This document shows, in pieces, positions 12,297-25,089 of a stretch of DNA of 64,000 nt. The position numbers and the translations under genes were made by a program. How positions within the stretch are numbered: the first letter of the stretch is position 1; each line of letters opens with the position of its first letter. The notes under the pieces were generated by a model that searched no databases, was not told the DNA's origin, and was given only the letters and a program-made list of their open reading frames with translations. The stretch comes from Periconia sp. R9002 (taxonomy: Eukaryota > Ascomycota > Dothideomycetes > Pleosporales > Periconiaceae): the NCBI GenBank assembly GCA_023627715.1, contig JAMAHW010000065.1:177530-241529 (forward strand). Direction: 5' to 3'.

Positions 12297-14699
12297 GTTG
12301 GCGGCAGTGGTGGGCAAAGGCCCGGTTTCTTGTGGTGGATTGTGCAGCGTCTGGGTCGGAGGGGGGTTGAACGAGGAACCGTTTGAAATCTTATGGGGCG
12401 GCTGAGGGTGAAGGGGTAGAGTAGATCGAATTCAGGTGGGCGAGGGGGGGGGTGGTTCGAACGAAGGGAGGAATATTAAAAACGATTGTGATGAAATACG
12501 ATTAAAGGAAGAATAGCGACAGGAACACCAACGGCGACGGTGACACGGAGCGAATGCAGAGAAGAAGCAGAAGGGGAAAAACAAAGCTGTCGGGATGGAT
12601 TGTAAGGAGGAGTTGTTCATTCCTACACTACCAGAAGGGTGTAAACCTTGAAACAGCGCTAATCTGTATATGGATAGAATACAATATATAGATTACTTAC
12701 ATACATACAGACATGAATATTGGATGTGGCAACAGCGGACAAGATGGATTGCAGTCAGCCCTCATGATTATAAATTGCAGTTAGTATCACGATATCTTCC
12801 GGATACACATGTCTTGAAAATTGATTGTTTTACCGTCCTGTCCGGCCTTGGGGACAATGAGGATTGTACCAGCAACTAACTCATGGCAGCCGACGACTAT
12901 GCAACAAGTCAGAAGGCAGGTCGGGCGAAGGGCGAAGGACGAGGTGCGCGGATACCTAGTGGCCGGGCGTGGCCGTCAGTGTGTGCACAGCCTGAGATGA
13001 CTGACCCCTATTATTAGCGAAAGCTGCATTATGGAGACAATACTTATTCCCTCCACTCTGCAATGGAGGGAGTGGGGCTGGCTGGATGGCTTGCTGGCTG
13101 GCTGGGCAAACACAGTACCACCCACCACGATCATCCTCGCTCGCGTGTATTGGAGGGCCAGCGCCATCAGAATACTCGTGCTTACAAGTACAAGCCAAAG
13201 TCGCAGCACAGTGTTGCTGGTCCCATGGCATGAAATCATGGATGGATGCATGGCTGCATATACACACTTGGTTATTAGCATGGACGCTGATGTGGGCCAG
13301 TCGTGTGCTCGTGGGAACCGAAAAGGACATTTCTCCGATTCCATGCTTCAACGATTTTTTTTCTTGTTCTTCCTGTTTCTCGGTGACTAAAAGGAAACTA
13401 CTGGACGGTTCACAATAGTCTGGGTATAACCCCAGATCATTACGGGCACTTGCATGGACTACCCGATGGTGCTAACCATTCTCGCCGTCGTAACATTGAA
13501 ATGATGTATGCATACGTATACTCGTTCATGTGTCCTGGACAGTTGCATCTGCAAAATCCATCACATGTGTTTATTGTTACCAGAAACTGTACAAACATGT
13601 AAACATTTGGAATATGTAAAGGAGATGTGTACGCGGATGCGGTCGGTCCCCCACGTGCACAACATAACACCATCCAACGCGCACGGTGGCCTTACAGAGT
13701 TTCAAAGTATATTGATCGGAGCAGGCGTCGCAATGCATGACGACTTGCCGCAAAGGTACCTTTACTTCCTACCCTCCATGCCACCCTGGCTTCTGCTTTC
13801 GACCGCGTTTCTTCACAACTAGATAAAGGGACAGTTTGGGTATTCCAGCAGTGTTGGAACGTTGATGCAATGCATCTCTGTTTCTCTGCGTCTCTGCTGA
13901 TCATGCGATGATACATGTGTAAGCATGTAGTTACACTTGGGCAGGAAGTTATGGACTTCCCCGAGGACATATGTATACATCAATTGATGTACTACACGGT
14001 AGGTATCTAGGTACCTATGTAGTCTAAATGTCCAGGACGAAGCATCGTTGATAGCAGCTTGTTGCGAGGCCATGAGAAGGCGTTTCCTTTCAGCTCGGTG
14101 CTCGTGGCCTGAAATTCCGAAGGCAGACATGGCAATGGATCATCGCAATACCTCGATCTGATTTTCGTCGCCACCGTAGGATCCGTAAACCCCCTGGCCA
14201 TGTCTTTTCAATAAAATCAACAAAGCTAGTCCCTTTATAGCATACATTACAATACAGCTATTCTTGGAATAGCCCTTTTCCCTTTTTGCCCATCTCTCGA
14301 TCTTAGCAGTCCAGCCAGGGCTTCATCTTTGTCGACCCCCTCAAACCGCCATCCATCGCTCGTCCCTTTTGCCTTTTTTTCTTCTTCACTTCCCCCCCTA
14401 CAGTCCTATTCGTTTGTATTAATCTCGATCCCCTTCGTTTGTTTGTGCATTGCATCCGCTGTAAAGTCCGCTCGCTACCGGCACTGTCTGTCGTTTTCTG
14501 GATAGCCATCTCCTGTCTTGTTTGGCCTGCCTGTCACCTGTCATACTTCACTACATTCCAGCCCTGAGGCAGGAAACAGACGTGCAACTCACCTCACTCC
14601 ACGCATTGCAACCGTCGTTCGTATCGTACCTGCCGTTCCGCCTGACCTTTACAATCGCTCCACGCTCCCACGGGGAAGCGCCATCCCCTTCGCACCGTC
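12297..14699. promoter_or_regulatory. Shared divergent promoter of the class VII and class V chitin synthases
   Basis: 2.4 kb between the two start codons, with no convincing reading frame. Both edges look like transcribed leaders: 12420-12600 is pyrimidine-rich on the minus strand and 14280-14699 is CT-rich on the plus strand. Around 13995-14010 there is a TAGGTACCTA-type palindrome of the kind that recurs at 40-42 kb. No specific transcription-factor site is claimed. Coregulation is inferred from the arrangement, which is known for csmA/csmB in Aspergillus and chsV/chsVb in Fusarium. Confidence 0.7.
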
Positions 14700-17600
14700 A
14701 TGGCGAGCAATCCATTTGGGGGAACCGTCCCTCAATATGCCCAGCCCTCGCTGCCCTCTCTTCCTCAGCATCTGCAATCAGACACCCACTTGACGGCCCA
14801 CCTCGCGAGCCGCTTCCATGCCCATCTACCCACCTCTACCCTCTCGTCCCACGCCGTCATCTCTCTCAACACATATACGGACTCGAGCCGGGGAACCGAC
14901 GGTGGTAAAGATGGTAGTGCTCAGCAGGCCGCCGAAGACCTCGCTCAACGCGCCTACATGCGTCTTGGGCTGCGATCCGAGGACCAGGCTATCGTCTTCC
15001 TGTGCGTATTCTTTTTTTCTACACCTCGTGTTTAACGCAACCCGTGTGCTTGCTAACGTGACGTTTAGGGGTGAGCCTGGAGCTGGTAAGACCACCATCC
15101 GCGGCCACGCCCTGCGTGCTTTCCTCTCCTATTCCGCCACGCCATTGTCCAAGAAGATTGAGCACGCCAATTTTGTCTTCGACGCTTTCACCACCACAAA
15201 ATCCACCACCACCCCCATCGCCTCCAAGGCCGGTCTCTTGCTCGAACTGCAATACAATACTTCTACATCGAACCACGCTACCTTGTTAGGAGCTCAATTC
15301 CTCGCACACCGTCTCGAGCGGAGTCGCATCGCCTGCGTCCCCACCGGCGAGCGCAACTACCACATCCTATACTACCTCTTGTCCGGCACCAGTCCCGCAG
15401 AAAAGAAGCATCTGGGTCTTGATGCCATTGGAAATGACCCAGCGGGCACGCGCGCCTCGCTTACATCCAATAAGAGGTGGCGTTACCTGGGTCATCCTAC
15501 CCAGCTCAAAGTGGGCATTGACGATGCGAAAGGTTTCCAGGACTTTAAGACGGCTCTTCGCAAACTGGAATTTTCCAAGCAAGATATCGCAGGCATCTGC
15601 GAGGTCATGGCAACCATTCTACACATTGGTCAGCTAGAGTTCGAAACGGGCCAGTCCACTACACCTGCTGCTGATGAGAGTGGCGGTTACTCGCATGAGG
15701 GCGGCGAGTCCGTCACCATGGTGAAGAACAAGGACAGCCTGGATCCAATTGCTCGTTTCTTAGGCGTCACCACATCTGAACTAGAACAGAGCTTACGGTA
15801 TAAGACAAAGACTCTCTACCGCGAGCGTGTCACTGTCATGTTGGATCCCAAGGGTGCTCGTGCAAACGCTGACGAGCTAGCACGTACGCTTTACACCCTG
15901 TTGGTGGCCTACGTTATGGAGCAGATCAACTTGAGAATCTCTGTGCACGCCGACCAGGTCGCCAACACAGTGTCACTCGTTGACTTCCCTGGGTTTTCCC
16001 CATCTTCCGGCACTGGCTCTGGTCTCGACCAGCTGCTCAACAATGCTGCTAACGAATCTCTGTTCAACTTCTGCCAGCAGAGCTTCTTCGGTCGTCAGGT
16101 ACAGGAAATGGAGGCTGAGGACGTCAGTGTGCCGCAGTTGGAATACTGGGACAATTCCGAAGCCAAGACTGGCCTTCTCAAGTCTGGGAATGGTCTTTTG
16201 AGTATTCTTGACGATCAAACTCGCCGGGGCAAAACTGATATGCAGTTCTTGGAAGCCATTCGCAAACGCTTCGACGGGAAAAACAACGCCATCCTACCCG
16301 GAAGCTTGACCGTTGTTCAACCCGGCAGCAATTTTCCCACCCCCAACACCTCGACTTCGTTCACAGTCCGCCACTTTGCCGGAGATGTTGATTACGCCGC
16401 GGACAACCTTATCGAGGAGAATGCCGAGCTCATCTCTGGTGACATGATGAACTTGCTCAAAACGGCGCGCAGCTCTTTTGTCCAGGAGCTTTTCGGTCAG
16501 GATGTGCTCAAAAAGATCTCGCATCCCAAGGAGAAGTCAACCATTGTCCAGGCTACCGTGAGTTCTAAACCCATGCGTATGCCAAGCATGGCCAAACGCA
16601 AGGGAGACAAAACCGGACGCTTTGGGCGACCAGTCAACGTGTTTGATGAAGATGCCGTGAGTGAGGCTGATAGCACCGTCTCAGGATCCAAGAAGGGCGA
16701 TTCTAGCAAACCACAGGGCGCTGCAGGACAATTCTTGAGCTCACTTAAAACGATTGATTCATCGTTGCGAAAAGCAAATCCATACTTCATCATCTGCTTG
16801 AAGCCCAACGACCGCAGAATCGCGAACCAGTTCGACAGTAAATGTGTCAGGACGCAGGTGCAGTCTTTGGGCATTGCCGAGATCAGCCAGCGTCTCCGCG
16901 TCGCTGATTTTAGCATATTCCTTCCCTTTGCCGAGTTCCTAGGCATGGCACAGTCTGACACAGCCGTGGTGGGGAGCGAGAAAGAGAGGGCCGAAGCCAT
17001 CCTTGACGACAAGCCCTGGCGTGAGAACGAAGTGCGGGTTGGGGCGACTGGTGTGTTCTTGAGTGAGCGATGCTGGTTTGAAATTGCTCACGTCTCCGAC
17101 ATGTCTCCTCCTGCGCGAGGGCTTTCTGCCTCGGACGACAACCTCCTCTCCGCCAACACGCCCCGTCCATTTGGCGATGCGAGCACCGGCCTCCTAGCAC
17201 CATCGCCAGGCGGCTTCTACGACGACAAAAACGCCAGCTATTTCGGAAGCAAAGATATAGACGCGCGGTCTGAAGCTCCCTCCGCAATCACCAACGGCGA
17301 CATGTTCCATGGGCTCGAGCATCCAAAAGCAATCGACGAGAAATCACCAGGAAACGTCATGGAGGAAGTGGAGACGGTACCTGTGTCGGGTAGCCGAAAG
17401 CGATGGATGTTTGTGGTGTATGTACTGACATGGTGGATTCCCGACGTATTCATCAAATGGTTTGGGAGAATCAAGAGAAAGGACGTCCGCATCGCTTGGC
17501 GTGAAAAGCTGGCTATCAATATGCTCATCTGGCTTAGCTGTGCTCTGGTCGTTTTCCTCATGATCGGGTTCCCGATGCTCATCTGTCCGACGCAAGATGT

Positions 17601-20376
17601 GCTTTCGGCTGCTGAACTTACTCACTACAACGGAAAAGATGGCAACCAAGCCTACATCGGCATCCGTGGTATTGTTTATGACTTGGGAAAATTCATTCCC
17701 GCCCACTATCCAGGTCCGAACCTCATTCCTGCAAAGACCTTTGAAAAATACGCTGGTCATGATGCCACCAATCTCTTCCCCGTTCAGGTTTCCGCTCTCT
17801 GTAACGGTGTCGATGGCTCGGTCCACCCTAGTGTGCAGCTCAACTACAAAAACTCCAACTACAGTGACAACACCAATCTGATCAGTACAACCGACAAGAA
17901 TGCAGCCTACCACGACTTCCGTTGGTTTAGGAACGACTCACGACCGGATTGGTGGTATGAACGACAGGTCTTCCTCAAATCGAACTACATGAAGGGTCGA
18001 ATCGGCTACAGCCCGCAATATCTCAAAACACTAGCTAGCAAGGGCTCGGTGATTGGATACATGAACAACAAGGTGTATGATCTTTCTGATTACGCCCAGG
18101 GTGGTCGCAAACCTGAGCCAAGACCTGGAGAGTCGCTTCCTGACAACATCAACTCCAACTTCATGGATAATTCTCTGGTCGATATCTTCCGAGTCCAATC
18201 TGGCGGTGATATCAAGAAATACTGGGATGGGCTTAACTACGATACAACCTTAAGAAACAACATGCAAACCTGCTTGGACAACCTGTTCTACGTCGGCGAA
18301 CTAGATACTAGAGGATCCGCGAGGTGTCTGTTCGCCAAGTACTTCCTCTTGGCCATATCCATCCTCCTAGTCAGTGTCATTCTTTTCAAGTTTCTTGCTG
18401 CTCTTCAGTTTGGTAGGAAGAGTGCGCCCGAGAACATCGACAAATTCATCATTGCCACTGTTCCCGCGTACACAGAAGACGAGGATTCACTCCGACGTGC
18501 TATCGACTCTGCCGCCCGTATGAAGTATGACGACAAACGCAAACTCTTGGTCATTATCTGTGATGGTATGATCATTGGTCAAGGCAACGACAAACCTACC
18601 CCACGAATTGTCTTGGACATTCTTGGTGTACCAGAAACCACGGATCCAGACCCACTCAGTTTTGAATCGCTTGGAGAGGGCCAAAAGCAGCACAACATGG
18701 GTAAATGCTATTCTGGCTTGTATGAAGTGCAAGGTCACATTGTACCTTTCCTCGTTGTCGTCAAAGTTGGAAAGCCTTCGGAAGTGTCCAAGCCCGGTAA
18801 CCGTGGAAAGCGTGATTCTCAAATGATTCTCATGAGGTTCTTGAACCGCGTTCACTATAACCTTCCCATGAGTCCTCTTGAACTCGAAATGCACCACCAG
18901 ATTCGCAATATCATCGGCGTCAACCCAACCTTCTACGAGTTTCTACTCCAAATCGATGCAGATACTGTCGTAGCTGATGATTCGGCCACTCGTTTCGTCG
19001 CCGCGTTCCTTCACGATACTCGCCTCATTGGTGTCTGCGGAGAAACGTCGCTCACGAACGCCAAGTCATCCTTCGTTACCATGATGCAAGTTTACGAATA
19101 CTTCATCTCGCACAACTTGACCAAAGCCTTTGAAAGTCTCTTTGGGTCTGTCACTTGTCTTCCGGGATGTTTCACCATGTACCGCATCCGTGCCGCCGAG
19201 ACGGGTAAACCGCTTTTTGTGAGCAAGGAAGTTTTGGAGGCCTACCAGGAGATCCGAGTCGATACCCTCCACATGAAGAACCTCTTGCACCTGGGAGAGG
19301 ATCGATACCTGACAACGTTGCTACTCAAGCACCACTCCAAGTACAAGACCAAGTATCTGTTCCGAGCCCAGGCATGGACCATTGCTCCGGATAGTTGGAC
19401 TGTCTTCATGTCACAGCGTCGTCGTTGGATCAACTCCACGGTGCACAATTTGCTTGAACTTATCCCCTTGCAACAGCTCTGTGGTTTCTGCTGCTTCAGT
19501 ATGCGTTTTGTCGTCTTTATCGATCTGCTCTCCACGGTCATTATGCCGGTGACAGTTGTCTACATCGGATACCTCATCTATCTCTTGGTTGCTATGCCGA
19601 ATATTGTTCCCATCACATCCTTTATCCTCTTGGGTGCAGTCTACGGTCTTCAAGCTGTCATTTTCATTCTTCGACGAAAGTGGGAGATGATTGGTTGGAT
19701 GATTATCTACATTATCGCTACGCCAGTCTTCTCCTTCGGTCTTCCCCTCTATTCTTTCTGGTATATGGATGACTTCTCGTGGGGTAATACGCGTATTGTT
19801 ACCGGTGAAAAGGGTCAAAAGATGGTCATCTCAGATGAAGGCAAATTCGATCCCGCTAGCATTCCCAAGAAGAAGTGGGATGAATACCAGGCAGAGATGT
19901 GGGAGCAGCACACAACGCGAGACGATCGTTCGGAGATTTCAGGCTTCTCTTACGGCACCAAACGATTCTTCAACAATGGTAGCGGCTCTGTTGTTGGTGG
20001 TTCGGAATACGGTCAAATGCCACCTTCGCGGCCCATGTCTCATCTCAACCTGCCTCAATTCGGGAACGGCTCACGAATGAGCCTGGCGCCTAGCGGATAT
20101 GGAGGGTACGACAACATGGAGATGGCAGCTCTGAATTTGCCCTCCGACGATGCCATCCTCGCTGAGATTCGCGATATCCTGGCAACATCAGATCTCATGA
20201 ACATTACCAAAAAGGCAGTAAAGGTGGAGTTGGAGAGAAGGTATGTACCCATTGACTTGAGAAGATTGAACAGGTCCGCTAACATACATGCCCACAGATT
20301 CGGTGTAGATCTCACACTCAAGAAACATTTCATCGGCAGCGCCGTCGAATCGCTGCTTGTTGGTCACAATCAATAG
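14700..20376 (+). CDS. csmA: Chitin synthase class V with myosin motor domain (CsmA type)
   Basis: Exons 14700-15001, 15069-20240 and 20298-20376 (introns 67 and 57 nt) give 1850 residues, the usual class V length. It makes chitin at growing tips and septa and can bind actin through its motor-like head. The P-loop is GEPGAGKTT (residues 102-110); the motor region runs to about 780. Two helices near 880-935, a cytochrome b5-like region near 960, another helix near 1195, then the catalytic domain with [13 protein letters not shown] and QRRRW (about 1548), membrane helices, and a DEK_C domain at about 1790-1850. The last intron is a multiple of three without a stop, so a naive reading adds 19 residues; splicing restores the DEK_C sequence VELERRFGVDL. 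Start chosen as the ATG giving [10 protein letters not shown]. Confidence 0.95.
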
Positions 20377-21131
20377 CCGATTGCTCCAGTTAGACATTAC
20401 GAATCTACGGCTCAAAATAAAAACAAAATCGGGGAGGAAGTAGAAAGAATACGTCTGTCGAGCACTCTCTAAACCAGAGTCTCCCACGATGCCTATTCGG
20501 CTGGACTGAGAGAAGGTGTCTGTTTATATATCACTCTTATCTAATCGTTGCGTTTTTCTAGCATTGCATTCCTTTTCTGTCTTTTTTATTTTCTATCTGG
20601 CAGAATTTGGGCGTCAGGCACTTGTTCATTATGGGTATATTTGTGGTTTCGGAACAAGAAGCGATGCACTCATTTACTTTGGGGATTTCTGGGAGCTTGT
20701 TGTCGATGATAATTGGGTTTCATATGATGGAGCATGTAGGATGGATGGATAGATTGGCACCATAATAATATGAGCCTTGACTCTAGTTGATGTGCACATG
20801 GTGATTGTGGTTTTAGTTGACCGAGTGGTTGGAGCCTGGGACGTGAGTCGCCATGAGTCAAAGTCTTGGCATGCGGGGTGGCGTCGTAGGTCCATAAACG
20901 GCTTTGAAATTCGTCGTAGTCTGTGTGCGTTTGCCTGCCCACAGCCCACCGTCACTCTTTTCCCTCGCTCCTGTTGTAGTCGAGTGCCTCCCTTTGATTT
21001 GTGTGCTGCTCTGTTTGAATCTGGATCTTTTCATTGTCCAGCAGAGCTCTCTACTAACTGCTATTTCTCGCCCGCAGATTATACTCGACCCCGCCACAAA
21101 CAACCGCTAGGGCGCAATCTACCAAGACACA
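20377..21131. other. Intergenic: class V 3' UTR and eIF5B promoter
   Basis: 755 bp. T-rich just after the stop, then unremarkable sequence; short frames only. A CT-rich leader begins near 20940, directly before the eIF5B start. Confidence 0.6.
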
Positions 21132-24100
21132 ATGCCGCCAAAAAAGAAGGGCAACAAGAAGGCCCAGGATGATTGGGAGGCCGACTTGGGCGAATCCATC
21201 GCCCCTCAGGATGGCCCTGCTGCTGAGCCGGCCGCTGAGCCTGCTGCCGAAGACGACGGCTTGAGCGGTGGTCTTATGGCTGCTATTCAGCGTCGAGGCA
21301 AGAAGAAGGGCAAGAAGGGAGCGGACCAAGATTTTGTCGAAGGCGAGGATCCACCAGCAAATGATGCGAACGGAGCAGATCTCGCCTCTAAAGCACCCGA
21401 GGAAGCCAATATGGATGACGACGACGTATTCGCCGGCAACTACAAACCCAAAAAACCCAAGGCGGAGGAGGAGGCCCCGAAGGAGTCTGCACCCAAGGAT
21501 GATGCGCCTAGGGTGAAAACAAAAGCGGAAAAGGAGAAGGAGAAGAAAGAGAAAGAGAAACAACGGAAGAAGGAACTGGTGCGTATTACTGGACCAGTAG
21601 TTAGTTACGTGTAAATTTTTGCTGACTTCATCGACCAGGCTGCGAAGAAAAAAGCCAATGCTCCCGCAAAGCCGGCAGCGAAACCCGCAGAAGCCGCTGC
21701 TCCAGCTGCCTCCTCGACACCGACACCCGCCGCCGCCCCCGCTCCGGCCGCCGGTGGCAAGAAGAAGAAGATCAATCCCGCCCTCGCCGCACTACAAAAA
21801 CAACAGGAGGAACGGAAACGACGGGAAGAAGAGATAGCCCGTCTGGAAGCCGAAGAACGCGCCAAAGCCGAAGAAGAAGAGCGGATAGCCGCCGAGGAGG
21901 AGAAGAAGAGAGCCGAAGCGAAGGCGTTGAAGAAGCAGAGAGAGAAGGAGAAGATTGAACAGCTCAAGAAGGAGGGCAAATACCTCACCAAAGCACAGAA
22001 GGAAGCTAAAGCTCGCAATGAGTTGCGTCTCAAACAAATGCTGGAAAGCGGCAACGCCAAGGTCGGTGGGGTGGAAGAAGAGGGCGCCACCGAGAAGAAG
22101 AAGTCCAAGAAGGATGACTACCGCAAGAAGAAACGAACACAGGCCGAGCAGCAAAAGGACAAGGAGGCGGAAGAGGCTGCGAAAAAACTCGAAGAACTCC
22201 GGATCGCCGAGGAACAGGCTGCTGCCGCCGAAGCCGAAGCCCAGAAGGCACGAGAGGAAGCTGAGGCGAAGAAGGGCGAAGACGAGGACTCTGGTGACGA
22301 TTGGGAAGCGCAGGCCGATGCCATGGAAGGGGTCAAGGATAGCTGGGATGCTGACACGGACGAGGAAGAGGAGAAGAAGGCGGCCCAGAAAGCTGCGGCA
22401 AAGACGGAAAAGACGGATACCAAGGCTCCTTCATCTACAAAACCCTCTGATGAAACTTCTTCAGAGGAGGAGGACGATGATGACGATAGCGAAGAGGACT
22501 CGTCGGATGAAGAGGAAGGCACAGCGGCACAGAGGGCAGAGGCCGCTCGAAAAGCTGCGGCTGCCGAGCGACGAAAGAAGCAGCACGAGGAAGCCCTGGC
22601 TGCGAGGTCAAAAGACAACCTTCGATCTCCCATCTGTTGTATTCTTGGTCACGTCGATACTGGAAAGACAAAGCTCCTCGACAAGATCCGACAAACCAAC
22701 GTCCAAGAAGGAGAGGCTGGTGGTATCACGCAGCAGATTGGTGCTACCTTCTTCCCTCGTGAAGCTCTCATGAAGAAGACAGCTGTCGTAAACAAGGACG
22801 ACTCCTTCAACCTCAATGTTCCCGGTCTGCTTGTCATCGATACACCTGGTCACGAGTCTTTCACCAACCTACGGTCTCGCGGTTCCTCGCTGTGTAACAT
22901 TGCCATCCTCGTCGTCGATATCATGCACGGATTGGAGCCACAGACTTTGGAATCGATGAGGCTGCTCCGAGAGAAGCGTACACCCTTTATCGTCGCCCTG
23001 AACAAAATCGATCGTCTGCTTGACTGGAAGAAGATTGACAACAACGGTTTCGAAGACAGTTTCAACCTGCAGAAGGACCGTGTCAAGAGCGAGTTTGAGG
23101 ACCGATGGACCAAGGTCCGCACCGAGCTCGCTGAGCAAGGATTCAACTCGGAGCTTTTCCACAAGAACAAGAACATGTCACGTTATGTGTCAGTGGTGCC
23201 AACATCTGCACACACCGGTGAGGGAATTCCGGACATGATCAAGCTCATCATCAAGCTTACCCAGGAGCGCATGACGAACAACCTAATGTATCTTTCCGAA
23301 GTTGAGTGCACAGTTTTGGAGGTCAAGGTCATCGAAGGTCTTGGTACGACTATTGATGTTATTCTTTCCAACGGTGTGCTACACGAGGGTGACCGAATAG
23401 TGCTGTGTGGTAACCCGGAGCCTATCGCAACGAACGTCAGAGCCCTCTTGACACCGGCGGAGATGAAGGAGTTGCGAGTCAAGTCACAATACGTGCACAA
23501 CAAGGAGGTCAAGGCTGCCATGGGTATCAAGATCGCTGCTGATGGTCTTGACCAGGCCATTGCTGGTTCTCGTCTTCTTGTAGTCGGCCCAGATGATGAC
23601 GAGGAAGACCTCATGGACGAAGTCATGGCCGATCTGGCCCACCTCCTCAGCAAAGTCTCCAAAACCGGTCGCGGTGTCTCAGTACAAGCTTCCACGCTGG
23701 GTTCGCTCGAGGCTCTCCTTGAGTTCCTGCGGGTTTCGAAGATTCCTGTTTCCACCATCTCCATCGGCCCAGTATTCAAGAAGGATGTCTTGCGAGCAGG
23801 TATCATGTTAGAAAAGGCAAAAGAATACGCAGTGATGCTGTGTTTCGACGTCAAGGTAGACAAGGACGCGCGTGCGTACGCAGACGAGATCGGCGTCAAG
23901 ATCTTCGAGGCCGACATCATCTACCACCTCTTCGACAAGTTCACGGCGCACATGAAGCAGCTCGAGGAGCAGCGCAAGGAGGAGAGCAAGATGCTTGCCG
24001 TCTTCCCCTGCGTCCTCAAGCCCATTGCCGTTTTCAACAAGAAGGACCCCATCGTCCTCGGTGTCGACGTCATAGAAGGCAGCCTCAAACTGACAACTCC

Positions 24101-24468
24101 TCTTGCCGTCCTCAAGAAGAACCCCGTTACCGGCGTCAAAGAAATCATCTCCCTAGGCAGAGTGTACGTCTCCTCCTCCCCTTATATCCCCTAATCCACT
24201 CAACTAACCCTCGGATCAATATAGTACTTCCATCGAGCGCGAGCACAAGCAAATCAGCATCTGCAAGCGCGGTCAGCCCTCGGTGGCCGTCAAAATCGAA
24301 GGGCCCAACCAGCCCATGTACGGCCGCCAGGTCGAGGAAAAGGACACGGTCTACTCGCACATTTCGCGCGCCTCCATCGACACGCTCAAGAACTACTTCC
24401 GCAGCGACGTCAGCACCGACGAGTGGCTGCTCATCAAGAACCTCAAGAAGGATTTTGATATCTTGTGA
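21132..24468 (+). CDS. FUN12: Translation initiation factor eIF5B (IF2 homologue)
   Basis: Exons 21132-21578, 21639-24163 and 24225-24468 (introns 60 and 61 nt) give 1071 residues. This cytosolic GTPase joins the ribosomal subunits at the end of initiation. Residues 1-470 are a long, highly charged Lys/Glu/Ala-rich arm, typical of eukaryotic eIF5B. The G domain follows: G1 [13 protein letters not shown] (about 486), G3 DTPGH (about 552), G4 NKID (about 604). Domains II-IV continue to the C-terminal [10 protein letters not shown]. Across the second splice the sequence reads LGRVTSIEREH, the expected conserved stretch. The repetitive charged arm creates long false frames on both strands. It is tail-to-tail with the FAD oxidase, 621 bp apart. 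Confidence 0.95.
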
Positions 24469-25089
24469 GCGTGCGTGGGGTGCGGTGCGGTTCGTTTGGG
24501 TTGAACCATGTTTTCTTTAGTTTTATTCTTGTGGTTTGGTCTGGGTTAGAGTAGAGAGGAGAGGGTTTGTATCTCTTTTTTTTAGTGTTATCTCTTTTCC
24601 TCTTTAGCTGTTCTCTTATTTTTTTGGTTCCCCTTCTTCTTTTCTTCTTGGTTGAGCTTTCTTCACAAACATCCATCCATCTTATGTGTATATTGGCCGG
24701 GGGCGACGACAGGGAGAGAGAGAGCGAGACAAGAAAAAAAAACGCTTCACGGTTTGAAAAGAGGGAAAATGCGTGGTGGTGGTACCGTATCAGAGCTGTT
24801 GGCATATGTATGAATTAACGATCGAACTTATCCTCGGAGGCACGGCAACGGAAAGAGAGATGGGGTAAGGTGGATGGAAACGAGATGGGTTTTTCTTTAG
24901 AGAAACAAAAAAGGATATGCATTCATGTACTTTCTCCCCTCATTCCCGTTAGTTCATCTATCCACTGGTTTAACGGAAAATCAGATCAGTACCAAAATAG
25001 GCAGACTAATATACTACGTTCCCTCCTTTTCTCCATCCTCTCCCATCTTTCTATAAACCCAGTTTTCAAGCATACGCAATCCTAATCCA
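24469..25089. other. Intergenic, convergent 3' ends
   Basis: 621 bp, T-rich after the eIF5B stop, with a short GA run near 24712-24726. No gene seen. Confidence 0.6.

Noticed and set aside
22118..22633. 171-residue Ser-rich frame antisense to eIF5B
   Set aside because: Mirror of the Glu/Lys/Ala repeat arm of eIF5B; GAG/GAA codons read backwards give Ser and Leu codons.
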